The notes beneath the pieces were generated by a model, which was given only the letters and a program-made list of their open reading frames with translations, had not been told where the DNA came from and made no database searches. Below, in pieces: positions 26,397-35,879 of a DNA stretch of 64,000 nt. This stretch comes from Pontibacter ramchanderi. Lineage in GTDB: Bacteria > Bacteroidota > Bacteroidia > Cytophagales > Hymenobacteraceae. The stretch is from contig NZ_PJMU01000002.1 of assembly GCF_002846395.1 (NCBI RefSeq), positions 620,001-684,000 on the forward strand. Reading direction: 5' to 3'. The position numbers and the translations under genes were made by a program. Positions within the stretch are counted from its first letter, which is position 1, and each line of letters begins with the position of its first letter.

Positions 26397-27161
26397 ATGA
26401 CTAAAAAACACAGCAAGTTAGAAGCCATTAACCTCGACGCCTACTATGGCGACTTTCATGCACTCAAAGGCATTAACATCGCCATGGAGGAAAAGGCCGT
26501 AACCGCCTTTATCGGTCCCTCGGGTTGTGGCAAGTCCACGTTTCTGCGCACGCTTAACCGTATGAACGACTACATTGACGGCTTTAGGATAGAAGGCCAG
26601 GTACTGCTGGACGGCCGTGACATTTACGCCGCTGACGTGCGGGTGGACGAACTGCGCAAGGAAGTGGGCATGGTGTTCCAGAAACCCAACCCTTTTCCGA
26701 AGAGCATTTTCGAGAATGTGGTGTACGGCCTAAAGATCCAGGGTATAAAAGACAAAAATGTGCTGCAGGAGGCTTGTGAGAAATCGCTGCAGCATGCTGC
26801 TCTCTGGAACGAGGTGAAGGACAAGCTCGACAAGTCGGCCCTGGCACTTTCGGGTGGTCAGCAGCAGCGCCTGTGCATTGCCCGTGCCCTGGCCATACAG
26901 CCGTCTGTCATTCTGATGGATGAGCCTGCCTCAGCCCTCGACCCCATTTCGACAGCAAAGATTGAGGACTTGATCCACGAACTGAAGAAGGATTACACCA
27001 TTGTAATAGTGACGCACAACATGCAGCAGGCCGGCCGTGTCAGCGACCACACCGCCTTTTTTTACATGGGCGAACTGGTGGAATATTCCAAAACCAAGAC
27101 CATGTTCACCAGTCCAAAAGACACCCGCACGCAGAACTACATCACAGGCCGCTTCGGTTAA
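26397..27161 (+). CDS. pstB: Phosphate ABC transporter ATPase PstB
   Basis: 254 residues. Walker A is GPSGCGKST (40-48), Q-loop in [19 protein letters not shown] signature LSGGQQQR, Walker [15 protein letters not shown]-loop IVTHNMQQA. PstB couples ATP hydrolysis to phosphate import and, with PhoU, signals to PhoR. The NPFPKSI segment is diagnostic of PstB. Confidence 0.97.
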   Translation: MTKKHSKLEAINLDAYYGDFHALKGINIAMEEKAVTAFIGPSGCGKSTFLRTLNRMNDYIDGFRIEGQVLLDGRDIYAADVRVDELRKEVGMVFQKPNPFPKSIFENVVYGLKIQGIKDKNVLQEACEKSLQHAALWNEVKDKLDKSALALSGGQQQRLCIARALAIQPSVILMDEPASALDPISTAKIEDLIHELKKDYTIVIVTHNMQQAGRVSDHTAFFYMGELVEYSKTKTMFTSPKDTRTQNYITGRFG

Positions 27162-27222
27162 CAGTTGCTTACCGCCGTTTCACGTATAGAAATTTAGTCT
27201 CACTCAAAATAACGACTTACGA

Positions 27223-27900
27223 ATGCTACATATTGATGAAGAACTTAACCGGCTGCGGGAAAAACTGCTGGAGATGTGGGACTTGGTGGACCACCAGCTC
27301 AACAGCGGACGCGAAGCTGTTATGAACGCTGACCATGAACTGGCTGACCGCATTATCAAGCTCGAGCGCAAGGTTAACAACTACGATATCAAAATCGACC
27401 GGATGTGCGAGAATTTCCTCGCCCTGTACACCCCTGTAGCAGTAGACCTGCGGGCTGTACTCGCCCTGCTCAAGATAAACACGAACCTTGAGCGAATTGG
27501 CGATACGGCTGAGAGCATGGCCCACTTCGTAAAAAAACTCGACCGCCCTTTTACCCCGGAACTAGTAGAGCTCACCAATATGATGGTGATGTATGACCAG
27601 GCGCTGGCCATGTTCCGCGACTGCCGCGTTGCTTTAGTACAAGATGATCCAAAGCTCGCCAAGGAGGTCATTAAGCTCGACAAGGCCCTCAACAAAATTT
27701 ACCGCAAGTCAGACAGGGTTATCACTAAGTACCTGCAAGCCAACTCTGACCAAATACCTGAAGCATTAGCCATCTTCTCTATCATCAAAAAGCTGGAGCG
27801 TGCAGGCGACCAGGTAACCAACATGGCTGAAGAAATTATCTTTTACCGGGAGGCAAAGGTGGTGAAGCACAAAAGAAAGAAGAAAAAGAAGGACGATTAA
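27223..27900 (+). CDS. phoU: Phosphate signalling regulator PhoU
   Basis: 225 residues, two three-helix PhoU repeats with the usual metal-site pattern (EELNRLREKLLEMWDLVDHQL, TNLERIGDTAESMAHF, KKLERAGDQVTNMAEEI). It restrains PhoR/PhoB signalling when PstSCAB senses enough phosphate. The last residues are a very basic tail (KHKRKKKKKDD) not usual in the family. phoB/phoR are not in the window. A terminator lies about 65 bp downstream. Confidence 0.95.
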   Translation: MLHIDEELNRLREKLLEMWDLVDHQLNSGREAVMNADHELADRIIKLERKVNNYDIKIDRMCENFLALYTPVAVDLRAVLALLKINTNLERIGDTAESMAHFVKKLDRPFTPELVELTNMMVMYDQALAMFRDCRVALVQDDPKLAKEVIKLDKALNKIYRKSDRVITKYLQANSDQIPEALAIFSIIKKLERAGDQVTNMAEEIIFYREAKVVKHKRKKKKKDD

Positions 27901-27962
27901 GTTGCTGATGGCTGAATTACTGGTTTGTTTGGAGTAGACTCAGCAGGTATAGCTATTTCACG

Positions 27963-27992
27963 GGCGCAGGCACAGAACCCTGCGCTTTTTTT
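27963..27992 (+). terminator. Terminator of pst-phoU
   Basis: GCGCAGG (27964-27970) pairs with CCTGCGC (27979-27985), then seven T. Confidence 0.85.
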
Positions 27993-28203
27993 ATGCTGTA
28001 GCTCTCCAGTTCCGGGTATTAAAACCGGAAGTTGTGGGCAGGCGAAACCCATACCTGCCAGCTGTCCACCAGCAGAGCTCCAGTCATACCTCATTCCGTC
28101 TCCTACGCAGCCAGTCAGGCCCTTTACCCGGTTTCAGGATCTGGCATATATCTAAGCCCCGATCGCGGCTGTCGCCACTTTAGCAATTATACAATTTGTG
28201 TCG
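27993..28203. other. Gap between phoU terminator and ccm promoter
   Basis: No gene seen. The ccmB frame stays open across part of it, but the extension lacks any family similarity. Confidence 0.4.
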
Positions 28204-28211
28204 TACCTTTG
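28204..28211 (+). promoter_or_regulatory. -7 box of the ccm genes
   Basis: TACCTTTG, an exact TAnnTTTG match, lies 15 bases ahead of the chosen ccmB start. A weaker TTTA stands about 21 bases further upstream. Confidence 0.6.
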
Positions 28212-28226
28212 CGCAAAATTACAAAG

Positions 28227-28895
28227 GTGCTGTTCAAAGAAGTCATATACCTCATGCAGAAGGATTTTCTGCTGGAGTGGCGGCAGAAGTATGCGTTCAA
28301 TGGCATGCTGCTCTACGTCAGTAGCACGGTGTTCGTCTGCTACCTCAGCTTCGGGCTCCGCTCGAATGCGCTGCAAGTGCCCGTCTGGAACGCCCTGTTC
28401 TGGATCATCCTGCTCTTTACGTCGGTGAACGCGATCGCCAAGAGCTTTATGCAGGAGAACCGCGGCCGGCTGCTTTACTTCTACTCCATCGTGAGTCCGC
28501 AGGGGATCATCCTGGCCAAGATTCTCTACAACGCCTGCCTGATGCTGGTGCTGGCCTTGCTGTGCTTTGGCTTTTACGCGTTTGTGCTGGGCAACCCAGT
28601 TGAGGATATCCCGATGTTTTTGCTCAGCATTTTGCTCGGGGCCATCGGCTTTTCCACATCGCTCACCATGATTTCAGGTATAGCCTCCAAGGCAGCCAAC
28701 AGCAGCACGCTGATGGCAGTGCTTAGCTTTCCGGTGATCGTGCCGATGCTGCTGATGCTGATCAAAATGTCGAAAAACGCCATGGACGGACTGGAGCGTT
28801 CAGCCAGCCTCGACGAACTACTCACTTTGCTTGCCATAAACATGATCGTTGTCACTGTTTCTTATATTTTGTTCCCGTACCTTTGGCGTTCGTAA
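28227..28895 (+). CDS. ccmB: Heme exporter permease CcmB
   Basis: Membrane subunit of the CcmAB(CDE) complex that releases holo-CcmE in System I cytochrome c maturation. 222 residues from a GTG at 28227, matching the ~220 usual for CcmB, with six membrane segments. The start KEVIYLMQKDFLLEWRQKYAF is typical of Bacteroidota CcmB. An ATG nine codons later (28254) is possible but would cut this conserved start. The promoter at 28204 argues against any longer form. ccmA is not adjacent. Confidence 0.9.
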   Translation: MLFKEVIYLMQKDFLLEWRQKYAFNGMLLYVSSTVFVCYLSFGLRSNALQVPVWNALFWIILLFTSVNAIAKSFMQENRGRLLYFYSIVSPQGIILAKILYNACLMLVLALLCFGFYAFVLGNPVEDIPMFLLSILLGAIGFSTSLTMISGIASKAANSSTLMAVLSFPVIVPMLLMLIKMSKNAMDGLERSASLDELLTLLAINMIVVTVSYILFPYLWRS

Positions 28896-29086
28896 GGTAT
28901 GCCATTAAGAAACAAGGTATAGCCGAAGCGAGACAAGGTATAAGTAACTGAACCAACGAAAATTAAAACAGACCGTTCCAGCGCAGGTTGGTGACAATTT
29001 GAGCGGCAGAACTGTTAGAGATAAAAAAGGATAAAGTGGAAAACGGCGCAGGCTGGCTTCCATCATTAAGAAGAGAAGACGGAACA

Positions 29087-29752
29087 ATGAAGAAGAATTG
29101 GTGGAAAATACTGACCGTGTTGCTGCTGGTGTTTACTGTGGTGGTGGGTATGTTGTCGGATGTTCCCCGACTGGCCATCCTGAATGAGACGATCCGAAAC
29201 CTTTACTTTCACGTACCGATGTGGTTTGGCATGATCCTGATCCTACTGGTATCGGTGGTGTACTCGATCAAATACCTGCGCAAACCGAGCATTAAAAATG
29301 ACATCATTGCGCACGAAGCCGCTAAGGTGGGCATCCTTTTCGGCGTTTTAGGCATTGTGACAGGTATGGAGTGGGCCAAATTTACGTGGGGCGAATACTG
29401 GAGTAACGACCCGAAACAGAACGGCGCGGCTATTGGCCTGCTTATCTACTTTGCCTACCTGGTGCTGCGCAGCTCTTTTGCCGAGCAGCAGCAGCGCGCG
29501 CGCATCAGCGCCGTGTACAACATCTTCGCCTTTGCGGCCCTAATCCCACTGCTGTTCATCCTGCCCCGCCTCACCGACTCGCTTCACCCGGGCAACGGCG
29601 GTAACCCCGGCTTTAACGCCTACGACCTCGACAGCAGCCTACGCATGGTGTTTTACCCGGCCGTGCTGGGCTGGACGCTGTTGGGCGTGTGGATCATAAA
29701 CGTGAAATCAAGACTCGAATTACTGAGACAACGCATATATGAAAATGTTTAG
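29087..29752 (+). CDS. ccmC: Heme handling protein CcmC
   Basis: 221 residues, six membrane helices. It carries the tryptophan-rich heme motif in the form GMEWAKFTWGEYWSNDPKQNGA (the WGxxWxxDP core), plus conserved His residues in FHVPMW and SLHPGN. It attaches heme to CcmE. The ATG at 29087 is preferred, because the longer frame adds 17 unconserved residues. It overlaps the next gene by 14 bp. Confidence 0.93.
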   Translation: MKKNWWKILTVLLLVFTVVVGMLSDVPRLAILNETIRNLYFHVPMWFGMILILLVSVVYSIKYLRKPSIKNDIIAHEAAKVGILFGVLGIVTGMEWAKFTWGEYWSNDPKQNGAAIGLLIYFAYLVLRSSFAEQQQRARISAVYNIFAFAALIPLLFILPRLTDSLHPGNGGNPGFNAYDLDSSLRMVFYPAVLGWTLLGVWIINVKSRLELLRQRIYENV

Positions 29753-30014
29753 AATACTGGCCATTTGCCTCTTCATGCTGGGTATGCTGCTCACTTTTGA
29801 GCCGGCTATGGCCCAGGATCAGATGGTGGAGTTCTCATCGGCTCCGCAGCAAAACATCGAGATGGCCGACGCACTGCGCCAGGATGGCAAAATCTACGTG
29901 GTGGTAGCCGTGCTGCTCACGGTGTTGGCGGGTGTGCTGTTCTACCTCATTGCCATCGATCGAAAGGTAGGCCGACTGGAAAAACAGTTGAAAGACGAAT
30001 ATGTGAACCGCTAA
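29739..30014 (+). CDS. CcmD-like small membrane protein
   Basis: 91 residues: a signal-like hydrophobic N-terminus (ending AMAQ), a short linker, then one membrane helix (IYVVVAVLLTVLAGVLFYLIAI) and a charged tail (DRKVGRLEKQLKDE). The helix plus charged tail fits the CcmD family, which stabilises the CcmC/CcmE complex. The cleavable-looking N-terminus is typical of the Bacteroidota form. It starts inside the end of ccmC. An imperfect GGCC hairpin with T tract (30013-30056) may end some transcripts here. Confidence 0.75.
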   Translation: MKMFRILAICLFMLGMLLTFEPAMAQDQMVEFSSAPQQNIEMADALRQDGKIYVVVAVLLTVLAGVLFYLIAIDRKVGRLEKQLKDEYVNR

Positions 30015-30130
30015 AGGCCACGGGCTCTAGCAGTATTTAAGGCAGCCGGCCTTTTATACCTAACGCGCAACGGCCACTACGGGATTATTTGCGTAGAAAT
30101 GCTCATTTATTATGTATAAATACTTAAAAG

Positions 30131-30448
30131 ATGAGCATCACCCTTAATCCCCGACTATACGTTTCGCTGAGCCCACTGGACCATGTAAAGCCGCACCCGA
30201 TAAACGACGGTCGTTTTGACCCTGCCTATGCCTACAAAGTGCTGGGCGTGTACAATGCCAGCGAGACATCGGAGTGTTTCTTTATACTAAGCAACACCCA
30301 CGGCGAAATGTGGTTTATTTCGCAGCGCCACCTGCGCACCCACAAGCTACTGGACTCCGATGAGTTTTTTGTGGCACTGGAGTCACAGCACAACGGTTTG
30401 GCGGATGAAACTAAAGTACTGCCCATTGCAAGCAGCGGCACCCACTGA
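30131..30448 (+). CDS. Hypothetical protein within the ccm cluster
   Basis: 105 residues, unrecognised. No signal peptide or membrane segment. It contains a compact alpha/beta-looking core (AYKVLGVYNASETSECFFILSNTHGEMWFISQRHLRTHKLL). It reads like a small cytoplasmic protein. It lies between ccmD and ccmE, with 116 and 133 bp on either side, so it may have its own signals. No known Ccm component matches it. Confidence 0.65.
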   Translation: MSITLNPRLYVSLSPLDHVKPHPINDGRFDPAYAYKVLGVYNASETSECFFILSNTHGEMWFISQRHLRTHKLLDSDEFFVALESQHNGLADETKVLPIASSGTH

Positions 30449-30581
30449 CAGGTATAAGACCGATGGTGTGTGAAGCTCGTTTTAGGGCAAAAAATGATAA
30501 ATATCCCTATCCGCGATGGATTTATAACTTCCCCGCGCGTGTTAGGCTATCAGAAAAGGAGAATCTATACTTCAGATAAAG

Positions 30582-31007
30582 ATGAAAAAGTCACACATCA
30601 TCGGCATTATCGTTATTGCACTGGCCATTGGCATCATTATGACCACAGCCGGCGACGCAAGTACCTATGTTTCATTTGGCGACGCCATTGAGCTGGCCAA
30701 AGACGGCAACACGACCAAAGTACACGTAGTGGGCCGCCTCAAAAAAGACGATCAGGGTCACATCGTGGGTATGCAGTACGATCCATTGAGAGACCCAAAC
30801 TACTTTGCCTTTACCTTGGTAGACACCAACCGCTTCGAGCAGCGCGTAGTCTACTTCAATCCCAAGCCACAGGACTTTGAACGTTCCGAACAGGTTGTGA
30901 TCACGGGCAACATGCAAAATGAAGTATTCGTGGCCGACAAGATTCTTCTTAAGTGTCCGTCCAAGTACACAGAGACCGAAATCCAGACCAACACCGCAGG
31001 AATATAA
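30582..31007 (+). CDS. ccmE: Heme chaperone CcmE, Cys (CxxxY) variant
   Basis: 141 residues: an N-terminal membrane anchor (about 5-21), then the OB-fold domain (VHVVGRLKKDD, FTLVDTNRFEQRVVYF, QVVITGNMQNEVFVADKILLKCPSKY). In classic CcmE the heme-binding residue is His in HxxxY. Here that position is Cys125 with Tyr129 (CPSKY). This CxxxY type is known from Desulfovibrio and archaea, where CcmG and CcmH are missing. Neither gene is in this cluster. It delivers heme to CcmF. Confidence 0.93.
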   Translation: MKKSHIIGIIVIALAIGIIMTTAGDASTYVSFGDAIELAKDGNTTKVHVVGRLKKDDQGHIVGMQYDPLRDPNYFAFTLVDTNRFEQRVVYFNPKPQDFERSEQVVITGNMQNEVFVADKILLKCPSKYTETEIQTNTAGI

Positions 31008-31093
31008 ATCCAGTTAGAAGTTAAAAGTGAAGAGTCTTTTATACCTCTTCCACTTTCTAACTTTTGAACTTTCTAACTTTCTAACTTATCAAG

Positions 31094-33691
31094 ATGATTA
31101 ATACGCTAATTGGAGACTTTGGCCACGCGAGTGTGATTGTGGCTTTTGTAGCGGCCATTGTAGCCTCCTATGCTTATTTTATGGCCTCGCGCCAGCAAAC
31201 CGAAGAGAGCGGCGATACCAGCTGGCGCAAACTGGCACGCGTTGCCTTTTATGTGCATGCGATTGCAGTAGTGGCCATTATCTTCAGCCTTTTCAACATC
31301 ATTTACGAGCACCGCTACGAGTATTACTATGCCTGGAGCCACTCGTCTAATCACCTGCCGGTGCACTACATGATCTCCTGTTTCTGGGAAGGTCAGGAAG
31401 GCTCGTTCCTGCTGTGGATGTTCTGGCACGTGGCCCTGGGCGTGGTGCTGATGAATGCGGGTAAGAAGAACAAGCAATGGGAAGCGCCTGTGATGGCCAT
31501 CTTCTCTTTTGTGCAGATCTTCATCTCTTCCATGATTCTGGGCGTGGTGATCGGCGATTTCAAGTTGGGCTCCTCCCCTTTTATCCTCATGCGCGATTTT
31601 ATGGCCGACGCCCCCGTGTTTGCCATGGATCCGAACTTTAGACCAGCCGACGGCACGGGCCTGAACCCACTGTTGCAGAACTACTGGATGGTGATTCACC
31701 CGCCGACCCTTTTCCTGGGTTACGCAGCGGCACTGGTTCCTTTTGCGTTCGCTATTGCCGGTCTCTGGAAGGGCAAATTCAGCGAGTGGATTCGTCCTGC
31801 GTTGCCTTGGTCTCACTTCGCGGCCGTAACGCTGGGTATCGGTATTATGATGGGAGCTTACTGGGCCTACGAAACGCTGAACTTCGGTGGTTACTGGAAC
31901 TGGGACCCGGTAGAGAACGCCGTATACATTCCGTGGCTCGTGCTGGTAGGTGGTATCCATACCATGATCGCCTACCGCCGCAGCAAGCAAGGTCTGCGTG
32001 CTACGTTCATCCTGGTTATCACCTCGTTTGTCCTGATTCTGTACGCGACCTTCCTGACCCGAAGCGGTATCCTGGGTAATGCCTCCGTGCACTCTTTCAC
32101 CGACTTAGGTTTGTCAGGTCAGCTATTCACCTACATGATGGCCTTCACGGTGCTAGCCATCGGTCTGTTGGTTTATAATTGGAAAAAGATCCCGACCACC
32201 GAGAAAGAGCTTTCGACTTACAGTGCTGAGTTCTGGGTATTCATTGGGGCTGCCGTGCTTTGCCTGGCTGCGTTCCAGGTACTCGTAACCACTTCTATCC
32301 CTGTGTACAATTCTTTCCTAGGCTTCTTTGGGATAGAGTCAAACGCGGCCCTGCCTGCCGATCAGGTGGAGCACTACACGAAGTTCCAATTATGGGCAGG
32401 TGTTGCCATCGCTATTCTGACAGGTATAGGCCAGCTGCTATGGTGGAAAAAGGCAAACAAGAAAAGCTTCAAGGATGCCATCACCATGCCACTCATGCTC
32501 ACACTGCTATTCGCTAGTTTGGTGATCATTCTTTCCAACAAGTTCGATGTCTTCACTTTCCAACTCGACAACCCGGTCTACATCCTGCTGTTTGTGGTAT
32601 CGCTGTTTGCAGTGTTTGCCAACTTCAGCATTATCCTTGGTTTGCTGCAGAAGAAAGTAACTTTGTCAGGTGGTGCCGTGGCCCACATAGGTATAGCTCT
32701 GATGTTGATTGGTATCCTGTTCTCTTCAGGTTACTCCAACATCATTTCGCAAAACAACTCAGGTCTGCTTTACTCACGGGAGTTCCCGGATGAAATTAAC
32801 CGCGACAACGTGCTACTGTGGCGCAACACTCCAGTGCAGATGGACCGCTTTAAGGTAAGCTACCATGGGCAGTATCAGGAGGTAAAAGGTGTTCCAGGTT
32901 ATGTAACCAAAGAGCTTCTTTATCAGACTGACGACATGTACAAGGCTATTGCCCGAGGTAAAATTCAGGTGAAGGATAAAGTATATTTCGAGACAGGCGA
33001 CACGCTGGAACTGGTTTCGCCGGAGAACACCTACTACGAAGTGAGCTACGAGAGTGACAAGGAGAATTTCGTGCTATACCCAAGAGCACAGGTTAACCCA
33101 AATATGGGCCTCCTCGCCTCTCCCGACATCAAACACTTCCTTGGAAAAGACCTCTACACACACGTTTCTACAGTGCCAGATCCGAATGAAGAGAAGGATT
33201 GGGGCGAACTGCAAGAATACGAACTTTCTGCTGGCGACACCATTGTTATCAACGATTACATTGCAGTGTTCAACGGCATCGAGCAAATTGAGCAGGTTCC
33301 TGGTGTGCAGCTGGCCGAAGGCGACGTAGCAGTGCAGGCCGCCATGAAGATCATGGGTGAGCGCAAAAACTACCATGCCCACCCTGTGCTCATGATCAAA
33401 GACCAGATGATGGGCCGCGTGCCGGAAGTGATCGAAGACTTAGGTATACGCATTACCTTCCTCAACATCGATACAGAGAACCACCGCTTCAAGATCGGTG
33501 TAAACGTGACACAGAAGGATTACATCATCCTGAAAGCTATGGAGAAGCCTTTTGTAAATATCCTTTGGATCGGCACGATCATCATGTCCATCGGCTTTGT
33601 GATGGCCATCGTGCGTCGTAACAAAGAAGGTGGTTCTGGCGAAGGGAAAGCTCCGAAGGTGAAGGAGGAAAGAAAGGCGCAGGTAGCGTAA
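31094..33691 (+). CDS. ccmF: Cytochrome c heme lyase CcmF
   Basis: 865 residues, longer than the ~650 of E. coli CcmF because of an extended C-terminal periplasmic part. The WWD-type heme motif is GGYWNWDPVENA (265-276), with HPP (202-204) and further conserved His in membrane helices. About 12-15 membrane segments. It ligates heme to apocytochrome CXXCH motifs with CcmE as donor. It is the last ccm gene, followed by a 15-bp perfect hairpin. A pyrimidine-rich CTTTCTAACT repeat precedes it. Confidence 0.95.
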   Translation: MINTLIGDFGHASVIVAFVAAIVASYAYFMASRQQTEESGDTSWRKLARVAFYVHAIAVVAIIFSLFNIIYEHRYEYYYAWSHSSNHLPVHYMISCFWEGQEGSFLLWMFWHVALGVVLMNAGKKNKQWEAPVMAIFSFVQIFISSMILGVVIGDFKLGSSPFILMRDFMADAPVFAMDPNFRPADGTGLNPLLQNYWMVIHPPTLFLGYAAALVPFAFAIAGLWKGKFSEWIRPALPWSHFAAVTLGIGIMMGAYWAYETLNFGGYWNWDPVENAVYIPWLVLVGGIHTMIAYRRSKQGLRATFILVITSFVLILYATFLTRSGILGNASVHSFTDLGLSGQLFTYMMAFTVLAIGLLVYNWKKIPTTEKELSTYSAEFWVFIGAAVLCLAAFQVLVTTSIPVYNSFLGFFGIESNAALPADQVEHYTKFQLWAGVAIAILTGIGQLLWWKKANKKSFKDAITMPLMLTLLFASLVIILSNKFDVFTFQLDNPVYILLFVVSLFAVFANFSIILGLLQKKVTLSGGAVAHIGIALMLIGILFSSGYSNIISQNNSGLLYSREFPDEINRDNVLLWRNTPVQMDRFKVSYHGQYQEVKGVPGYVTKELLYQTDDMYKAIARGKIQVKDKVYFETGDTLELVSPENTYYEVSYESDKENFVLYPRAQVNPNMGLLASPDIKHFLGKDLYTHVSTVPDPNEEKDWGELQEYELSAGDTIVINDYIAVFNGIEQIEQVPGVQLAEGDVAVQAAMKIMGERKNYHAHPVLMIKDQMMGRVPEVIEDLGIRITFLNIDTENHRFKIGVNVTQKDYIILKAMEKPFVNILWIGTIIMSIGFVMAIVRRNKEGGSGEGKAPKVKEERKAQVA

Positions 33692-33713
33692 ACTGTTGAA
33701 TTGTATTAGATTT

Positions 33714-33745
33714 GTAAGGCAGGCCTTTGTAAAGGCCTGCCTTAC
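33714..33745 (+). terminator. Terminator of ccmF
   Basis: GTAAGGCAGGCCTTT (33714-33728) and AAAGGCCTGCCTTAC (33731-33745) are exact reverse complements. No long T tract follows. Confidence 0.75.
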
Positions 33746-33808
33746 TTGCTTTTAGTACTCTTAATAGTTGTCGAAAAGTGTATCAATTGGTTACCTTTAA
33801 GTGATACC

Positions 33809-34726
33809 ATGGAAAATGGCAATAAACTATACCTTAAACCTGTTGGAGGTCTTTGCAACAGAATGCGTGCTATTGATTCTGCTGTTTTTTTGGCAGATCA
33901 ATTTGGCAAGCGACTAGTTGTATTCTGGGGAAGGGATAGGTGGCTAAATTGTAGGTATGCTGATCTGTTTAGGCCATCTTACGGTTTTGATGTCATAGAA
34001 GAAAGGCAATGGCTAGGCAAGAAGTCACCTTTTCCTTATCTGCCTGGCTCCAAACCAACGAGCTTGGTTAAAAGTAGCCTCTACGCGTTGACTAAAGCCG
34101 CACTCCAAATCAACTCAGAGATATGGTATGAAGATATTGAGCATGCTGTGGCACAACTGGATAACGCCATTCAGCCTCAAAATATTAAAAAAATGGCGGA
34201 TTATGACGCACAGTCGCTAAAGCACATAAAACCACTACTACAAACTCAAGACTCAAAAGGCAGTAGCTTTATATGCTCCGCCTGGAAATTATCTGCAGAC
34301 CAAAGTTATGCCCAGCATTTTGTCCCTACTAATGCATTACTAAATCAAATAACAAGTCTAAGCAACCACTTTACGAACACAGTTGGCGTTCACATACGTC
34401 GCAGCGACCACACAGCCTCTATTAAGTATAGTACTTTAGAGAAATTCATCAAAGCAATGGATTTTGAAGCAAAGGAAAATAATGCGAACTTCTTTTTAGC
34501 AACAGATTGCAAAGAAACTGAGAATGAAATTCTTAAGCAGTTTCCAGGTAAAGTGACAACTTATCAGAAAGACAGTTTCAGCAGGAACACTGTTCAAGGT
34601 ATACAAGGTGCTTTGATTGATTTGTATTGCCTTTCTAAAACAGATAAGATCTTAGGCTCTTATTACAGCTCATTCTCGCAGGTGGCCGCAGAACTTTCAG
34701 GTATAGAAGAGATTACAATTCATTAA
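33809..34726 (+). CDS. Fucosyltransferase-fold glycosyltransferase (HxRRxD type)
   Basis: 305 residues. The N-terminus has KPVGGLCNRMRAIDSAVFLAD, and the middle has VHIRRSDH, the GDP-sugar binding HxRRxD motif shared by alpha-1,2/alpha-1,6 fucosyltransferases and NodZ. A C-terminal segment (LIDLYCLSKTDKILGSYYSSFSQVA) also fits. The ATG at 33809 is preferred over an upstream TTG. TACCTTTA at 33792 with TTG 21 bases upstream may be its own promoter. AT-rich codon use differs from flanking genes. It is paired with the next glycosyltransferase. Acceptor unknown. Confidence 0.8.
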   Translation: MENGNKLYLKPVGGLCNRMRAIDSAVFLADQFGKRLVVFWGRDRWLNCRYADLFRPSYGFDVIEERQWLGKKSPFPYLPGSKPTSLVKSSLYALTKAALQINSEIWYEDIEHAVAQLDNAIQPQNIKKMADYDAQSLKHIKPLLQTQDSKGSSFICSAWKLSADQSYAQHFVPTNALLNQITSLSNHFTNTVGVHIRRSDHTASIKYSTLEKFIKAMDFEAKENNANFFLATDCKETENEILKQFPGKVTTYQKDSFSRNTVQGIQGALIDLYCLSKTDKILGSYYSSFSQVAAELSGIEEITIH

Positions 34727-34733
34727 GAGACAC

Positions 34734-35879
34734 ATGGCGTCCACTCTCATCAAATCACTAAAACGTAAACTAAACAGTGCATTCTACGTTTCTCTGCGAC
34801 TATTTAATTACTACCCTTTTTTCTCTTACCTCCACGGCCGGGGCGAGAAGATCAACTTGACAGAAGAGTACGAATTAGAGTTTACAAAAGACGAAAAAGC
34901 ATTTCTTAAAGCATGTGCTGCATCCTACAATTATTTTGAGTCAGACTTTGCGCTTGGGCACAGACAAAAAGAACTATCAATCTACAAACTGAAAGACGTC
35001 ACATTTTTAAGTCATACTGGAGCTATAATGCTTGATCACAAACTAATTGTAGAATCAGCTTCCAGTGTAACCAGACTTACAGCAACGAAGGCATTTCGGG
35101 ATTTCAGCTTGCTACTTCCTCATTCGTATGCGAAGGGCGCATTCACTACCATTCAGCATAGTCATTGGGCTGACAACAATATTTCTCACTGGCTGATTGA
35201 CTGCTTGCCACGCGTCTACATCATCACCCACTTAGTCAAAGAACCTGTCACACTTCTAATGTGGAGCGGGTTACATCCCTATCAGAAACAAATGCTGGAT
35301 TATCTACTTCGTGATTATCCTCATATTAAGGTAAAATACATCAGCAAGCATCACAAAATAAAGATCGCCCGCTTTTACCTGCCATCTTTCGTAGCGGCAA
35401 CATTTAGTGCATACCTACCTCCACATGTAAGCCACTGGCTTAGAGAAAAACTTTGGGATGGATACAGGATTGATCGGACTAACCCTAAAAAACGAATTTA
35501 TATCAGTCGATCCAAGGCTAGACTCCGTCGTGTCTTGAATGAACACGAATTGATTGTTCTTCTTGAGCAATTCGGCTTTATTACTGTCTGGGCTGAGAAT
35601 TTAGATTACAGATCACAAATTCAGTTATTTTATGATGCAGAGGCGGTGGTTTCGTCTCACGGAGCAGGCTTGACTAATATACTTTTTTCCGAAAAATGCC
35701 ATGTCCTGGAGTTTCATCCTGCAAAAATTATGAAAGCACACTATATGCTTTTAAGTAAGGGGCTTGGTTTTGATTACACCCCAATTATAGGTTCTTCTGG
35801 AGATGAATTAGAATCATACACAGTACCTTTGCCAGAAGTATCGCAATGGCTTCACTCAAATTTTAAACCCACCCCATGA
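34734..35879 (+). CDS. Glycosyltransferase family 61 protein
   Basis: 381 residues. The C-terminal half holds the family's landmark DAEAVVSSHGAGLTNILF and the preceding KKRIYISRSKARLRRVLNE. The middle segment IQHSHWADNNISHWLIDCLPRV is also typical of GT61 (DUF563). No signal peptide. AT-rich like its partner, lying 7 bp after it. Its TGA overlaps the ATG of the next gene (ATGA). It probably adds a sugar to a surface glycan. Confidence 0.85.
   Translation: MASTLIKSLKRKLNSAFYVSLRLFNYYPFFSYLHGRGEKINLTEEYELEFTKDEKAFLKACAASYNYFESDFALGHRQKELSIYKLKDVTFLSHTGAIMLDHKLIVESASSVTRLTATKAFRDFSLLLPHSYAKGAFTTIQHSHWADNNISHWLIDCLPRVYIITHLVKEPVTLLMWSGLHPYQKQMLDYLLRDYPHIKVKYISKHHKIKIARFYLPSFVAATFSAYLPPHVSHWLREKLWDGYRIDRTNPKKRIYISRSKARLRRVLNEHELIVLLEQFGFITVWAENLDYRSQIQLFYDAEAVVSSHGAGLTNILFSEKCHVLEFHPAKIMKAHYMLLSKGLGFDYTPIIGSSGDELESYTVPLPEVSQWLHSNFKPTP

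Noticed and set aside
28032-28226. N-terminal extension of ccmB
   Set aside because: The promoter-like box at 28204 lies inside it, and the added residues are unlike any CcmB.
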